From: Alectryocaccobium sp964389285
Lineage (GTDB): Bacteria; Bacillota; Clostridia; Lachnospirales; Lachnospiraceae
Assembly (NCBI GenBank): GCA_964389285.1
Contig: CAYMCZ010000013.1
Coordinates: 1 to 51,782, forward strand
Length of the DNA stretch: 51,782 bases
Direction of reading: 5' to 3'
A program made the translations under genes and the position numbers. Positions 43,317 to 50,303 of the stretch are shown here, in pieces (within the stretch, counting starts at the first letter, position 1; each line of letters starts with the position of its first letter). The notes under the pieces were generated by a model, which saw only the letters and a list, made by a program, of their open reading frames with translations, was not told the origin of the DNA and searched no databases.

Positions 43317-44210
43317 TTATTTTTTGCACTTTAACCCGAAGTCTTCAAGTGCCTTTCTAAGTCTCGCTTCGTTTCCCGGCTCCATCTCGCAAAGAGGGCT
43401 CCTTAAAGGTCCTGCTTCATATCCCAGAATATTCATAGCCACCTTTACGGGTATGGGATTTACCTCGCAGAAAAGCGCGTCTATCAAGTCAAGGGATTCG
43501 AGCTGCATCCTGCAGCTTTCTTTAACGTCTCCGTTCAGATAATTCATTACCATGTTATGCGTATATTCGGGAACCACGTTTGAAAGCACCGAAATAACTC
43601 CGATACCGCCGAGGGAGAGAATCGGAACTATCTGATCGTCATTGCCCGAATAAACATCCCCCGCATCTCCCACCAGCTGCTTTACTTTCGCTATTGCGGA
43701 AATGTCGCCGCCGGCTTCTTTCACTGCCACTATGTTGGATACGTTTTTCATGAGATACGCCTGTGTTTCCGGCTTTATATTGCATCCCGTGCGCCCCGGA
43801 ACATTATAGAGGATTACCGGGATCTTAACCGCATCCGCCACAGCGGTAAAATGCTTAATAAGCCCCTGCTGTGTCGCCTTGTTGTAATACGGCGAAACGT
43901 GCAAAAGGGCATCCGCGCCCGATTTTTCCGCTTCCACGGACAGATATACCGCCGTCTCGGTGCTGTTTGAACCCGCTCCGGCTATTACCGGAACCCTTTT
44001 ATTAATCGTTTTAACCGCATGGGCTATAACGTCCAGATGTTCTTCGTGACTCAGCGTGGACGCTTCGCCGGTGGTACCGCAGATGCAAAGGGCGTCTATT
44101 CCGCCCGCGATCTGCATTTCGATCAGTTCGTCCAGCTTTTTGTAATCAACTTCCCCGTTTTGTTTCATCGGTGTTACCAGCGCCGTACATGCTCCTTTGA
44201 AAATTGCCAT
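43317..44210 (-). CDS. dapA: 4-hydroxy-tetrahydrodipicolinate synthase
   Basis: The 297-residue enzyme condenses pyruvate with aspartate semialdehyde. It has GTTGEASTLSHEEH, YYNKATQQGL, LYNVPGRTG and the Schiff-base lysine in VAVKEAGG. AGGAGG precedes the ATG. A lysine riboswitch with intrinsic terminator lies directly upstream, so lysine should switch off dapA and dapB. Length and motifs are standard. Confidence 0.96.
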   Translation of the reverse strand: MAIFKGACTALVTPMKQNGEVDYKKLDELIEMQIAGGIDALCICGTTGEASTLSHEEHLDVIAHAVKTINKRVPVIAGAGSNSTETAVYLSVEAEKSGADALLHVSPYYNKATQQGLIKHFTAVADAVKIPVILYNVPGRTGCNIKPETQAYLMKNVSNIVAVKEAGGDISAIAKVKQLVGDAGDVYSGNDDQIVPILSLGGIGVISVLSNVVPEYTHNMVMNYLNGDVKESCRMQLESLDLIDALFCEVNPIPVKVAMNILGYEAGPLRSPLCEMEPGNEARLRKALEDFGLKCKK

Positions 44211-44271
44211 TTCTTTCTTCCTCCTGAAAATCTTTTGCGCCTTTCCCGTCTCCGTCCGAAGCTTATAAATG

Positions 44272-44298
44272 AAAAAGGCACCTGTTTTGAGGGTGCCT
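44272..44298 (-). terminator. Riboswitch-controlled terminator before dapA
   Basis: On the minus strand AGGCACCCT and AGGTGCCT pair around a short loop and are followed by TTTTT. It lies between the lysine aptamer and the dapA start and is the expected expression platform. Confidence 0.88.
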
Positions 44299-44321
44299 GA
44301 AAATCATATTTGATATGTTTC

Positions 44322-44485
44322 CCGATAGCACTCCATCTTTACGATGACAGTCATGAACCTGTTTGATTCATGCCCAGGATAAGGTGCCCGGCGCACCTGT
44401 CCTTCGGCGTTTTCCCCTTTCGGCCGCTTTCACGCGATAACCGGATCGTCCGGCGGCCTACTGATGTCAACGCAACCTCTATCAA
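44322..44485 (-). promoter_or_regulatory. Lysine riboswitch (L box)
   Basis: Read on the minus strand, the leader contains the conserved L-box pieces in order: GATAGAGGTTGCG, AGTAGG, GAAAGCGGCCGAAAGGGG, CGCCGAAGG, GGGCATGAATC, and GGAGTGCTATC closing P1 with GATAG. Lysine binding to this aptamer stabilises the downstream terminator and reduces dapA-dapB expression. Position and content fit the dap genes perfectly. Confidence 0.95.
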
Positions 44486-44512
44486 TCATCTGTTGTCATT
44501 AAAAGTGTTTTG

Positions 44513-44541
44513 ACTATATCATTTTCGCCCGGGTATGTCAA
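44513..44541 (-). promoter_or_regulatory. Predicted promoter of the riboswitch-dapA-dapB transcript
   Basis: On the minus strand TTGACA (44541-44536) and TATAGT (44518-44513) are 17 bases apart. Transcription would begin about 20 bases before the aptamer. Confidence 0.75.
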
Positions 44542-44562
44542 ATGATTTAACATCTCCGGGCG
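44526..44562. terminator. Hairpin after the TusA-like gene, overlapping the dap promoter
   Basis: CGCCCGGGTATGT (44526) and ACATCTCCGGGCG (to 44562) pair with one mismatch region. On the minus strand it closely follows the TusA-like stop codon. The -35 box of the dap promoter lies inside it. On the plus strand it is followed by ATTTTTCT. Confidence 0.6.
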
Positions 44563-44569
44563 ATTTTTC

Positions 44570-44773
44570 TCATTCCAGTACTATAACATATTCTCCGTCA
44601 GCTTCCGTAACGGTCGCTTTCTTTTTTAGAGTGTCGGCAAGTTTTAAAATATTATCTCTCTGATGTTTTTCATCCACCAGAACTTTTACCGGGCCGTTGG
44701 CAGACTTAACAGCCTCCGTGGCAAGCACAACCGGCTCGGGACACGAAAGTCCTCTTGCATCTACTTCTGTCAT
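44570..44773 (-). CDS. TusA/SirA-like sulfurtransferase family protein
   Basis: The 67-residue protein has the TusA fold signature VDARGLSCPEPVV with the active cysteine at about residue 10. In TusA the cysteine carries a persulfide; in YedF-type proteins it may handle selenium. It lies 19 bp after a YedE-type transporter gene, and a DUF3343 gene is upstream, the set seen in selenium-linked neighbourhoods. The exact chalcogen carried is not shown by sequence. Confidence 0.9.
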   Translation of the reverse strand: MTEVDARGLSCPEPVVLATEAVKSANGPVKVLVDEKHQRDNILKLADTLKKKATVTEADGEYVIVLE

Positions 44774-44792
44774 TATGCGTTATCTCCTTTTA

Positions 44793-45887
44793 TTATTTTT
44801 GCTTTGCGGATTTTCTTTTGCATGTAAACGTGATTATGAAAAGCACCGCTATGCAGATGATTACCGCTATCTTTCCGTTAAATGTTGCGCCGCCAAGTAC
44901 CAGCTCTTTGGTTTCGGCGTTAATGGCCGTTCCGCTTGAAGCAAGGCCGAAATTATGAGCAATTGCCGCGCCTGCGAAAAGTCCGAGAACCGTAACGCCC
45001 GCATCCGATCCGCCCTGGCCTGTCAGGATAAGCTGACGCAGAGGACAGCCACCCGCAAGAACTGCCGCAAAACCGACCGCATACATTCCCAGAATATTCC
45101 AGAGCGTATCTGAATGAGCTATTATCCCGGGCGTGTTCATGGCAAATACAAAATGGCCGGTCGCTATGTTGTAAATGAGCATAACTATGAACAGACCGAT
45201 AATTACAAGCAGCAGGCTGAAATCCTTCATGAGAATTACGTCACGAATGCCTCCGGCAAAACACATTCTTGATCTTTGAGCAAAAATACCGAACACGATA
45301 CCGCAAACCAGCGAAAGAATAATCGGTGCATGAATGCTTCCCGGCCCTGTCTCACTGAAAATAAGAAGCGGTGTTGCCATGGCTATGAGCATAAGCACCA
45401 TGATGATAGGGAATACAAAGCCGCTTGCTTTTTGTGTAGGCTGGCTTTTACCGAGCGAAAAACCTCTCTTGAGGGCAAATACGCCGGTAGCAACTCCGCC
45501 GACAAATCCGATAAGCGCGATCCATGCATTTGCGTCTCCGGCGGACATGCGCAGCACCATACGAAGCGGACATCCGAGAAAAACCAGCGATCCTATCATA
45601 ATGATCATACCGAGTACGAATCTGATCATAGGGGATGAACCGCCCGTTGATTTAAATTCTCTTGTAGCGAGCGAGATAATGAACGCTCCAAGCACGAGAC
45701 CGATGATCTCCGGCCTCATGTACTGTACTGGTGCCGCCGAATGAAATCCCATTGAACCTGCCATGTCACGTACAAAACAGGCAATACAGAAAGCCATATT
45801 TGCCGGGTTTCCGAAAAAAGCCAGCAGTGCGGCCATAGCGCCGCAAACAGCACCGGCAAGAATTAATAATTTCTTGGATCTTGCCAT
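44793..45887 (-). CDS. yedE: YedE-family putative selenium/sulfur transporter
   Basis: The 364-residue membrane protein has about ten hydrophobic segments in the YeeE/YedE arrangement. Conserved cysteine blocks are FLGCPLRMVLRM, RSRMCFAGGIRD and LAGGCPLRQLI. The family transports thiosulfate or other sulfur compounds, and the long clostridial type is annotated as a selenium-metabolism transporter. The start at 45887 uses GGAGGAG, which is one arm of a perfect 12-bp inverted repeat, so translation may be controlled by a hairpin. Confidence 0.88.
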   Translation of the reverse strand: MARSKKLLILAGAVCGAMAALLAFFGNPANMAFCIACFVRDMAGSMGFHSAAPVQYMRPEIIGLVLGAFIISLATREFKSTGGSSPMIRFVLGMIIMIGSLVFLGCPLRMVLRMSAGDANAWIALIGFVGGVATGVFALKRGFSLGKSQPTQKASGFVFPIIMVLMLIAMATPLLIFSETGPGSIHAPIILSLVCGIVFGIFAQRSRMCFAGGIRDVILMKDFSLLLVIIGLFIVMLIYNIATGHFVFAMNTPGIIAHSDTLWNILGMYAVGFAAVLAGGCPLRQLILTGQGGSDAGVTVLGLFAGAAIAHNFGLASSGTAINAETKELVLGGATFNGKIAVIICIAVLFIITFTCKRKSAKQK

Positions 45888-45890
45888 TTT

Positions 45891-45947
45891 TTACTCCTCC
45901 TTCAATAAAGTATTACTGCTTATATTCTAATATTAAAGGAGGAGTAA
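45891..45947 (-). promoter_or_regulatory. Hairpin that would sequester the yedE ribosome binding site
   Basis: On the minus strand TTACTCCTCCTT (45947-45936) is the exact reverse complement of AAGGAGGAGTAA (45902-45891), which contains the yedE ribosome binding site. The loop between arms is 33 bases, AT-rich. If the leader is transcribed, the site would be buried in a 12-bp stem. Confidence 0.75.
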
Positions 45948-46039
45948 GTGAAATGGAGTTTACAAATAGTTTATAAATTATCTATAAAGATTTTCTATGA
46001 TTGTATTGTCTTATAACAAACTCATCACCAGATGCTTTC

Positions 46040-46276
46040 TTATATCTTTAATTCAAATATCCCCTCGGGCTGCACGCCTTCTCTTTCCAATATTTCTTCC
46101 AATTGAGTCCTTGCCGAAAGATCGGCACTCCAGGCCAGCCCGCAGCCGGCGGATATCTGTCTCGGTACTGGAATCATTTTTCCGAGCTGTTTTTTTCCCC
46201 GGCAGGCACTATCAATCGCCATCGCGTCAGCCGTTGTATGAAACGCTATTACAAGCCGCAATTCAGAACTTCTCAT
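46040..46276 (-). CDS. DUF3343 protein, putative Se/S carrier-like
   Basis: The 78-residue protein matches DUF3343 (LVIAFHTTADAMAIDSAC, IPVPRQISAGCGLAW). Members are small, with cysteines proposed to carry selenium or sulfur, and often lie near YedE, YedF and SelD genes. The cysteines at about 23 and 43 fit. The ATG at 46276 follows AGGCGG; a longer frame to 46321 runs into the intergenic region. It is upstream of yedE on the same strand, 152 bp apart. Confidence 0.85.
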   Translation of the reverse strand: MRSSELRLVIAFHTTADAMAIDSACRGKKQLGKMIPVPRQISAGCGLAWSADLSARTQLEEILEREGVQPEGIFELKI

Positions 46277-46347
46277 TTTTTCCGCCTTTTCATAAATGTA
46301 TTGTTTAAAATAATAACACATTATTAATTTTTAGTCGAGAGCGCAGG

Positions 46348-46377
46348 TTGTCATCCCTTGACAACACATGATATAAT
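46348..46377 (+). promoter_or_regulatory. Possible proS promoter
   Basis: TTGTCA at 46348-46353 and TATAAT at 46372-46377 are 18 bases apart. A second TATAAT lies at 46385-46390. No T-box leader is present in the short upstream region. Confidence 0.45.
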
Positions 46378-46420
46378 GCCTCTGTATAATCAACCGATAT
46401 CAAGGAGACGAGCAAGGACT

Positions 46421-48163
46421 ATGAAATTAAAAAATCTGGTAGGCGACCGTTTTAAAGAACGTCCGTCGGACTGCGTTATAGACAGTCACGCCTTTACGGT
46501 AAGGGGCGGCTATATCAAATATGTGGCGAACGGCATTTATTCGCTTTATCCGCCCATGAAAAAAATCACGGCAAAAATTGAAAACATCATCAGGGAAGAG
46601 ATGGATGCGGCCGGCAGCCAGGAAGTTCTTTTTCCAGTCGTGCTTCCCGCTTCTTTGTGGGAAGAGTCCGGACGCTTTGAAAGCGTAGGCGACGAGCTTC
46701 TGCGTTTTACCGACAGAAACGGCTCGAAAATGGTTCTGGGGATGACTCACGAAGAAGCCTGTGTCCAGCTTGTAAAAGAATACGGCCAGACTTATACCAA
46801 ATATCCTTTTTCCGTATATCAGATTCAGACCAAATTCAGGGACGAAGCGCGCCCCCGGGCAGGCCTTATCCGTGTTCGCGAATTCACCATGAAGGATGCT
46901 TATTCATTTCACACCTCACAGGAAGATCTCGACAAATACTATGATGTAATGGAAAACGCTTATTACCGCATTTTCCAACGGGCCGGTATTCCGGACGTTA
47001 TCTCCGTCAAATCCGACTCGGGCATGATCGGCGGAAGCGTTTCCCACGAATTTATGCTGCTGGCGGAGGCGGGCGAGGACTCCATCGTGCTTTGTGATGA
47101 ATGCGGCTTTTCCGCAAATATGGAAGCAGCCGAAACACAGGTGGACAACTCCGGCTGCGCGCCTGCCGGCGAGCTTAAAAAAGTCCTGACTCCTCATTGT
47201 AAAACCATCGAAGACGTATGCAGCTTCCTCGGAAGCGATGTGAAAGAATCCTGCAAGGCTGTCATTTATCAGAAAAACATGACAGATGAATATGTAATAG
47301 TATTTCTGCGCGGCGATTATGAAGTTAACGAGACAAAGCTTACGAATTATCTGGGCGATAAGGTGCATCCTGCCGACATAACCGAAGAAAGCGGTATAGT
47401 GGCGGGGTTCTGCGGCCCGTATAACCAAAATGCCGACTGCACCGTCATTTACGACGTCTCCCTTATCGGCATCGAATCCCTGTGCGCGGGCGCAAATGAA
47501 ACGGATTATCACTATACGGGTCTCAATATCAAACGGGATGTAGGTGACGTAAAATATACTGATGTGTCAAAAATAAAGACGGGTGGTATCTGTCCCGTAT
47601 GCGGCAAACATTCAATCAGAATCAGCCGTGGCATCGAGGTGGGAAACATTTTCCAGCTCGGAACAAAATACTCAAAATCGATGGGAATGACATATACCGA
47701 TGAAGACGGAGAAGCAAAAACTCCGGTGATGGGCTGTTACGGAATAGGCGTGGGGCGTCTTGCCGCCTCTGTCTGCGAAGTATTTCACGATGACTACGGC
47801 CCGATCTGGCCGATCACGATCGCGCCGTGGCAGGTTCATCTTTGCTGTATGCGCGCAGACAAACCGGAATGTAAAGAAGCCGGAGATAAGATTTACAATG
47901 ATCTTTTAAATGCCGGTATCGAAGTCATTTACGACGACCGCGACGTCCGTGCCGGTGCTATGTTCGCAGACGCTGACCTGCTCGGTGTTCCGGTGCGCGT
48001 CACCGTAGGCCCCAAAAACCTTGCGGACGGAAATGTTGAACTTTCCACCCGCGATAAAAGCGTTAAAAAGCTTGTAAGCTTTGATGATATTCTGCCGGAA
48101 ACACGGCAGCTGATATCGGAGCTCATTGAAAAAATATATTCAAGGGTCATCTCGCGTATATAA
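46421..48163 (+). CDS. proS: Prolyl-tRNA synthetase (bacterial type)
   Basis: The 580-residue class II synthetase charges tRNA-Pro. Motif regions are FPVVLPASLWEESGRF, GMTHEEACVQLVKEY, YQIQTKFRDEARPRAGLIRVREF (motif 2, read as adjoining blocks) and CYGIGVGRLAA (motif 3). The middle holds the bacterial INS editing domain (about 220-400). The C-terminal anticodon-binding domain carries APWQVHLCCM. The ATG at 46421 is chosen because AAGGAG precedes it; a longer frame from 46358 covers the promoter. Confidence 0.95.
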   Translation: MKLKNLVGDRFKERPSDCVIDSHAFTVRGGYIKYVANGIYSLYPPMKKITAKIENIIREEMDAAGSQEVLFPVVLPASLWEESGRFESVGDELLRFTDRNGSKMVLGMTHEEACVQLVKEYGQTYTKYPFSVYQIQTKFRDEARPRAGLIRVREFTMKDAYSFHTSQEDLDKYYDVMENAYYRIFQRAGIPDVISVKSDSGMIGGSVSHEFMLLAEAGEDSIVLCDECGFSANMEAAETQVDNSGCAPAGELKKVLTPHCKTIEDVCSFLGSDVKESCKAVIYQKNMTDEYVIVFLRGDYEVNETKLTNYLGDKVHPADITEESGIVAGFCGPYNQNADCTVIYDVSLIGIESLCAGANETDYHYTGLNIKRDVGDVKYTDVSKIKTGGICPVCGKHSIRISRGIEVGNIFQLGTKYSKSMGMTYTDEDGEAKTPVMGCYGIGVGRLAASVCEVFHDDYGPIWPITIAPWQVHLCCMRADKPECKEAGDKIYNDLLNAGIEVIYDDRDVRAGAMFADADLLGVPVRVTVGPKNLADGNVELSTRDKSVKKLVSFDDILPETRQLISELIEKIYSRVISRI

Positions 48164-48271
48164 ATTTAAACAAATGCAGGGAGTAATATGCTCAAAGAGT
48201 AATTTTACTAGACATTGTCATGTAGAATATGCCTGCTAACACCGTACATACGGAGATAGGAGTATTATTCT

Positions 48272-48398
48272 ATTAGCAAAGTCAAAATAACTGCTCTCTA
48301 TGAGCGTCTTTCCAGAGATGATGAGCGATAAGTCATATGATGGAGTAAGCGGAACCAGGTTCGATAGGCCTGGTTTCCTTTCTATGACGGACGAGTAG
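48272..48398 (+). pseudogene. Remnant of a large serine recombinase (TnpX/Tn4451-like)
   Basis: From 48275 one frame reads SKVKITALYERLSRDDE, the N-terminal signature of clostridial large serine recombinases, and then hits a stop at 48329. From 48330 another frame reads KSYDGVSGTRFDRPGFLSM, the next conserved block of the same domain, ending at TAG 48396. About 35 residues between the two blocks are missing and the frame is shifted. No start codon or recombinase C-terminus remains. It is a scar of an integrative element between proS and radA. Confidence 0.75.
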
Positions 48399-48447
48399 TA
48401 TGCCAGAAAAGATGCTAAAGACAGCGGTACCGGGTTAAAATAGTTTA

Positions 48448-48506
48448 GGGACATTATCGAGGACATTTCGGGGACATTTTCGGTGACATCAATGTCCCCG
48501 ATGATG
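48448..48506 (+). repeat. GGACAT repeats and direct repeat shared with the next gene
   Basis: Four GGACAT or TGACAT units occur at 11-12 base spacing from 48448 to 48489. The 16 bases at 48491-48506 (AATGTCCCCGATGATG) recur exactly at 49668-49683 inside the AlbA_2 gene linker. Read in frame, the upstream copy encodes GDIFGDINVPDDV then a stop, like the gene's own GDITVPDNVPDD. Confidence 0.8.
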
Positions 48507-48542
48507 TATAATGTGAGAGAACAAATTGAATGGAGAGCCGTT

Positions 48543-49874
48543 ATGAATATCGGAATTGAAACAGAAACTCTGGAATACAAAAAGACAACAGCTGAACTGA
48601 ACGAAGCTTGTATCTCAATCAGTGCTATTTTGAATAAACACGGTATTGGAACTTTGTATTTCGGCATTAAGAACAATGGTGATATAATTGGTCAGGATGT
48701 ATCAGAAAAGACACTTCGAGATGTTTCCCAAAAAATCTCTCAATCTGTAAAACCTCAAATCTATCCGGTTGTTATAAAAGAAGAACTTGATGGACACAGC
48801 GTGATAAAGGTTGCGTTTAATGGCAGCGAAAGACCTTATTCCGCTATGGGCAGATACTATCTCCGGGTTGCAGATACAGATAAGGAAATGAGTTCGACGC
48901 AACTTAAAAAATACTTTCTTGAAAATGCCTCTTTCACAGACTGGGAACAAGCTTTATCAAACCATTCAGTCAAGGATGTTGATAGGAAAGCATTAAAACT
49001 ATTTGTTACAAATGCGATTAATGCAGGAAGATTACCGAGTGCTACAAAAGCAGATATGAATATCCTGCGCAGGCTTGGACTCATGGATGGAGATACGCTT
49101 AATAATGCAGGAGCATTGCTATTTTCAAAGAAAAACGCACTTGCACTGAAGATGGCTATTTTTGCCACAGACGAAAAGCTCACATTTCTTGACATTGTTT
49201 CTGAGGAAGATAATATTATCAATCTTCTTATAAAGGCAGAGAAATATATTATGAAAAACATCAGATGGCGAGCTGATATTGTAGGGATGAGACGAGAGGA
49301 AACGCCAGAGATTCCAGAGGAAGCGGTAAGAGAAGTTATTGCTAATAGCTTTGCTCATGCAGTCTATACATCAAATACATATCATGAAATATGCATTCAT
49401 CCAAACATTGTGACAATCTATAACCCCGGACCTTTTGCCAACAGCAACAGACCAGAGGATTATGTTAAGAAGAACATCGCTTCCGTTATAAGAAACGAGC
49501 TAATTGCAAAGACTTTGTACTTGAATCACTCCATAGAGCAATTTGGCAGCGGATTTAAGAGAATTGACAGTCTATGTAAAGATGCCGGAGTGCGGTATTC
49601 TTATGAAAACAGTGATCTTGGATTTAAGTTTATCTTCCACCGCATCGGGGACATCACTGTCCCTGATAATGTCCCCGATGATGAAATGCTGAGGCCAACA
49701 GAAAAAGTGGTGTACCAACTGATTTGCCAAAATCCGCATATTACGAAGGTTGAGATTGCGACGAAAATATCGAAAACGCCAAGAACTGTTCAAAGAGCAT
49801 TCGATTCATTGCGTGAAAAAGGATATATAGAAAGAGAAGGCTCTGCAAGATCTGGATATTGGATTATAAAGTGA
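48543..49874 (+). CDS. Schlafen/AlbA_2-domain ATP-binding protein
   Basis: The 443-residue protein has an N-terminal AlbA_2 (Schlafen-like) domain (ETLEYKKTTAELNEACISIS, GTLYFGIKNNGDIIG). A GHKL-like ATPase part follows (PEEAVREVIANSFAHAVY, IYNPGPFA, SIEQFGSGFKRI). A proline-aspartate linker and a C-terminal winged helix (TEKVVYQLICQNPHITKVEIA) end it. The family is abundant and accessory, sometimes regulatory and sometimes linked to defence. The ATG at 48543 follows GGAGAG. It is AT-richer than its neighbours and stands between recombinase and methylase remnants, which points to arrival on a mobile element. Confidence 0.88.
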   Translation: MNIGIETETLEYKKTTAELNEACISISAILNKHGIGTLYFGIKNNGDIIGQDVSEKTLRDVSQKISQSVKPQIYPVVIKEELDGHSVIKVAFNGSERPYSAMGRYYLRVADTDKEMSSTQLKKYFLENASFTDWEQALSNHSVKDVDRKALKLFVTNAINAGRLPSATKADMNILRRLGLMDGDTLNNAGALLFSKKNALALKMAIFATDEKLTFLDIVSEEDNIINLLIKAEKYIMKNIRWRADIVGMRREETPEIPEEAVREVIANSFAHAVYTSNTYHEICIHPNIVTIYNPGPFANSNRPEDYVKKNIASVIRNELIAKTLYLNHSIEQFGSGFKRIDSLCKDAGVRYSYENSDLGFKFIFHRIGDITVPDNVPDDEMLRPTEKVVYQLICQNPHITKVEIATKISKTPRTVQRAFDSLREKGYIEREGSARSGYWIIK

Positions 49875-49886
49875 TGACTATGAGAA

Positions 49887-49901
49887 TGATAATTATTATC
49901 A
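49887..49901. promoter_or_regulatory. Orphan Fur-box palindrome
   Basis: TGATAATTATTATCA is a perfect 7-1-7 inverted repeat, the classic Fur-box form. No intact gene follows it within 400 bases. The 429-base gap it lies in holds a short open frame without start (about 49906-50079), an AGGGAG/CTCCCT hairpin near 50005-50037 and a methylase remnant. Confidence 0.7.
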
Positions 49902-50081
49902 ATGAGGGATTGACCTAAAATCCATCGGAGAAGTAATTGGGACTATCTCTGTTGTTTTGAGTAGTAGGGACTTTAGTTTTGGTCAACAACTTTATACCAA
50001 AAAGGGAGGTGAATGCTCATTTTTATTATATCTCCCTGAAATAAAGGATTTAACTATAAAAATGTGGTGTCAGGTTTGACA

Positions 50082-50216
50082 CTACCGGCAAAGAAGAACG
50101 ATTTTATGTTTTTGGATCCGCCATACGATACCATTTTCAATGATTATGGAAATATTGAGTTCGAAAACGGTTTTAATGAAAAAGCGCGAACACATTATTA
50201 CGCAAGCCGGAAGTAA
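50082..50216 (+). pseudogene. Remnant of a D12-class DNA adenine methylase
   Basis: An open frame of 44 codons reads LPAKKNDFMFLDPPYDTIFN and continues DYGNIEFENGFNEKA to a stop at 50214. The DPPY catalytic motif and the following FNDYGN block are those of N6-adenine methyltransferases (Dam/M.DpnII type). Both ends of the enzyme are missing and the frame closes soon after. It is another piece of the decayed mobile region before radA. Confidence 0.75.
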
Positions 50217-50303
50217 AGGAAAAAGCTTTTGTCAATGCGAAGATTGAGGAAATGACCTGCAACGTCAGCGTGCATTTCAATGAGAGCAGCCCCGTTTTCA
50301 TTT

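Noticed and set aside
46322..46420. T-box leader of proS
   Set aside because: Fewer than 100 bases are available and no T-box sequence or specifier stem is seen.
48236..48676. A 146-residue minus-strand open frame opposite the AlbA_2 gene start
   Set aside because: It runs antisense across the recombinase remnant, the GGACAT repeats and the real gene's N-terminus, with no ribosome binding site or family resemblance.
48164..50303. A complete prophage or integrative element
   Set aside because: Only fragments of a recombinase and a methylase and one intact accessory gene are present; no structural, conjugation or replication genes are seen.
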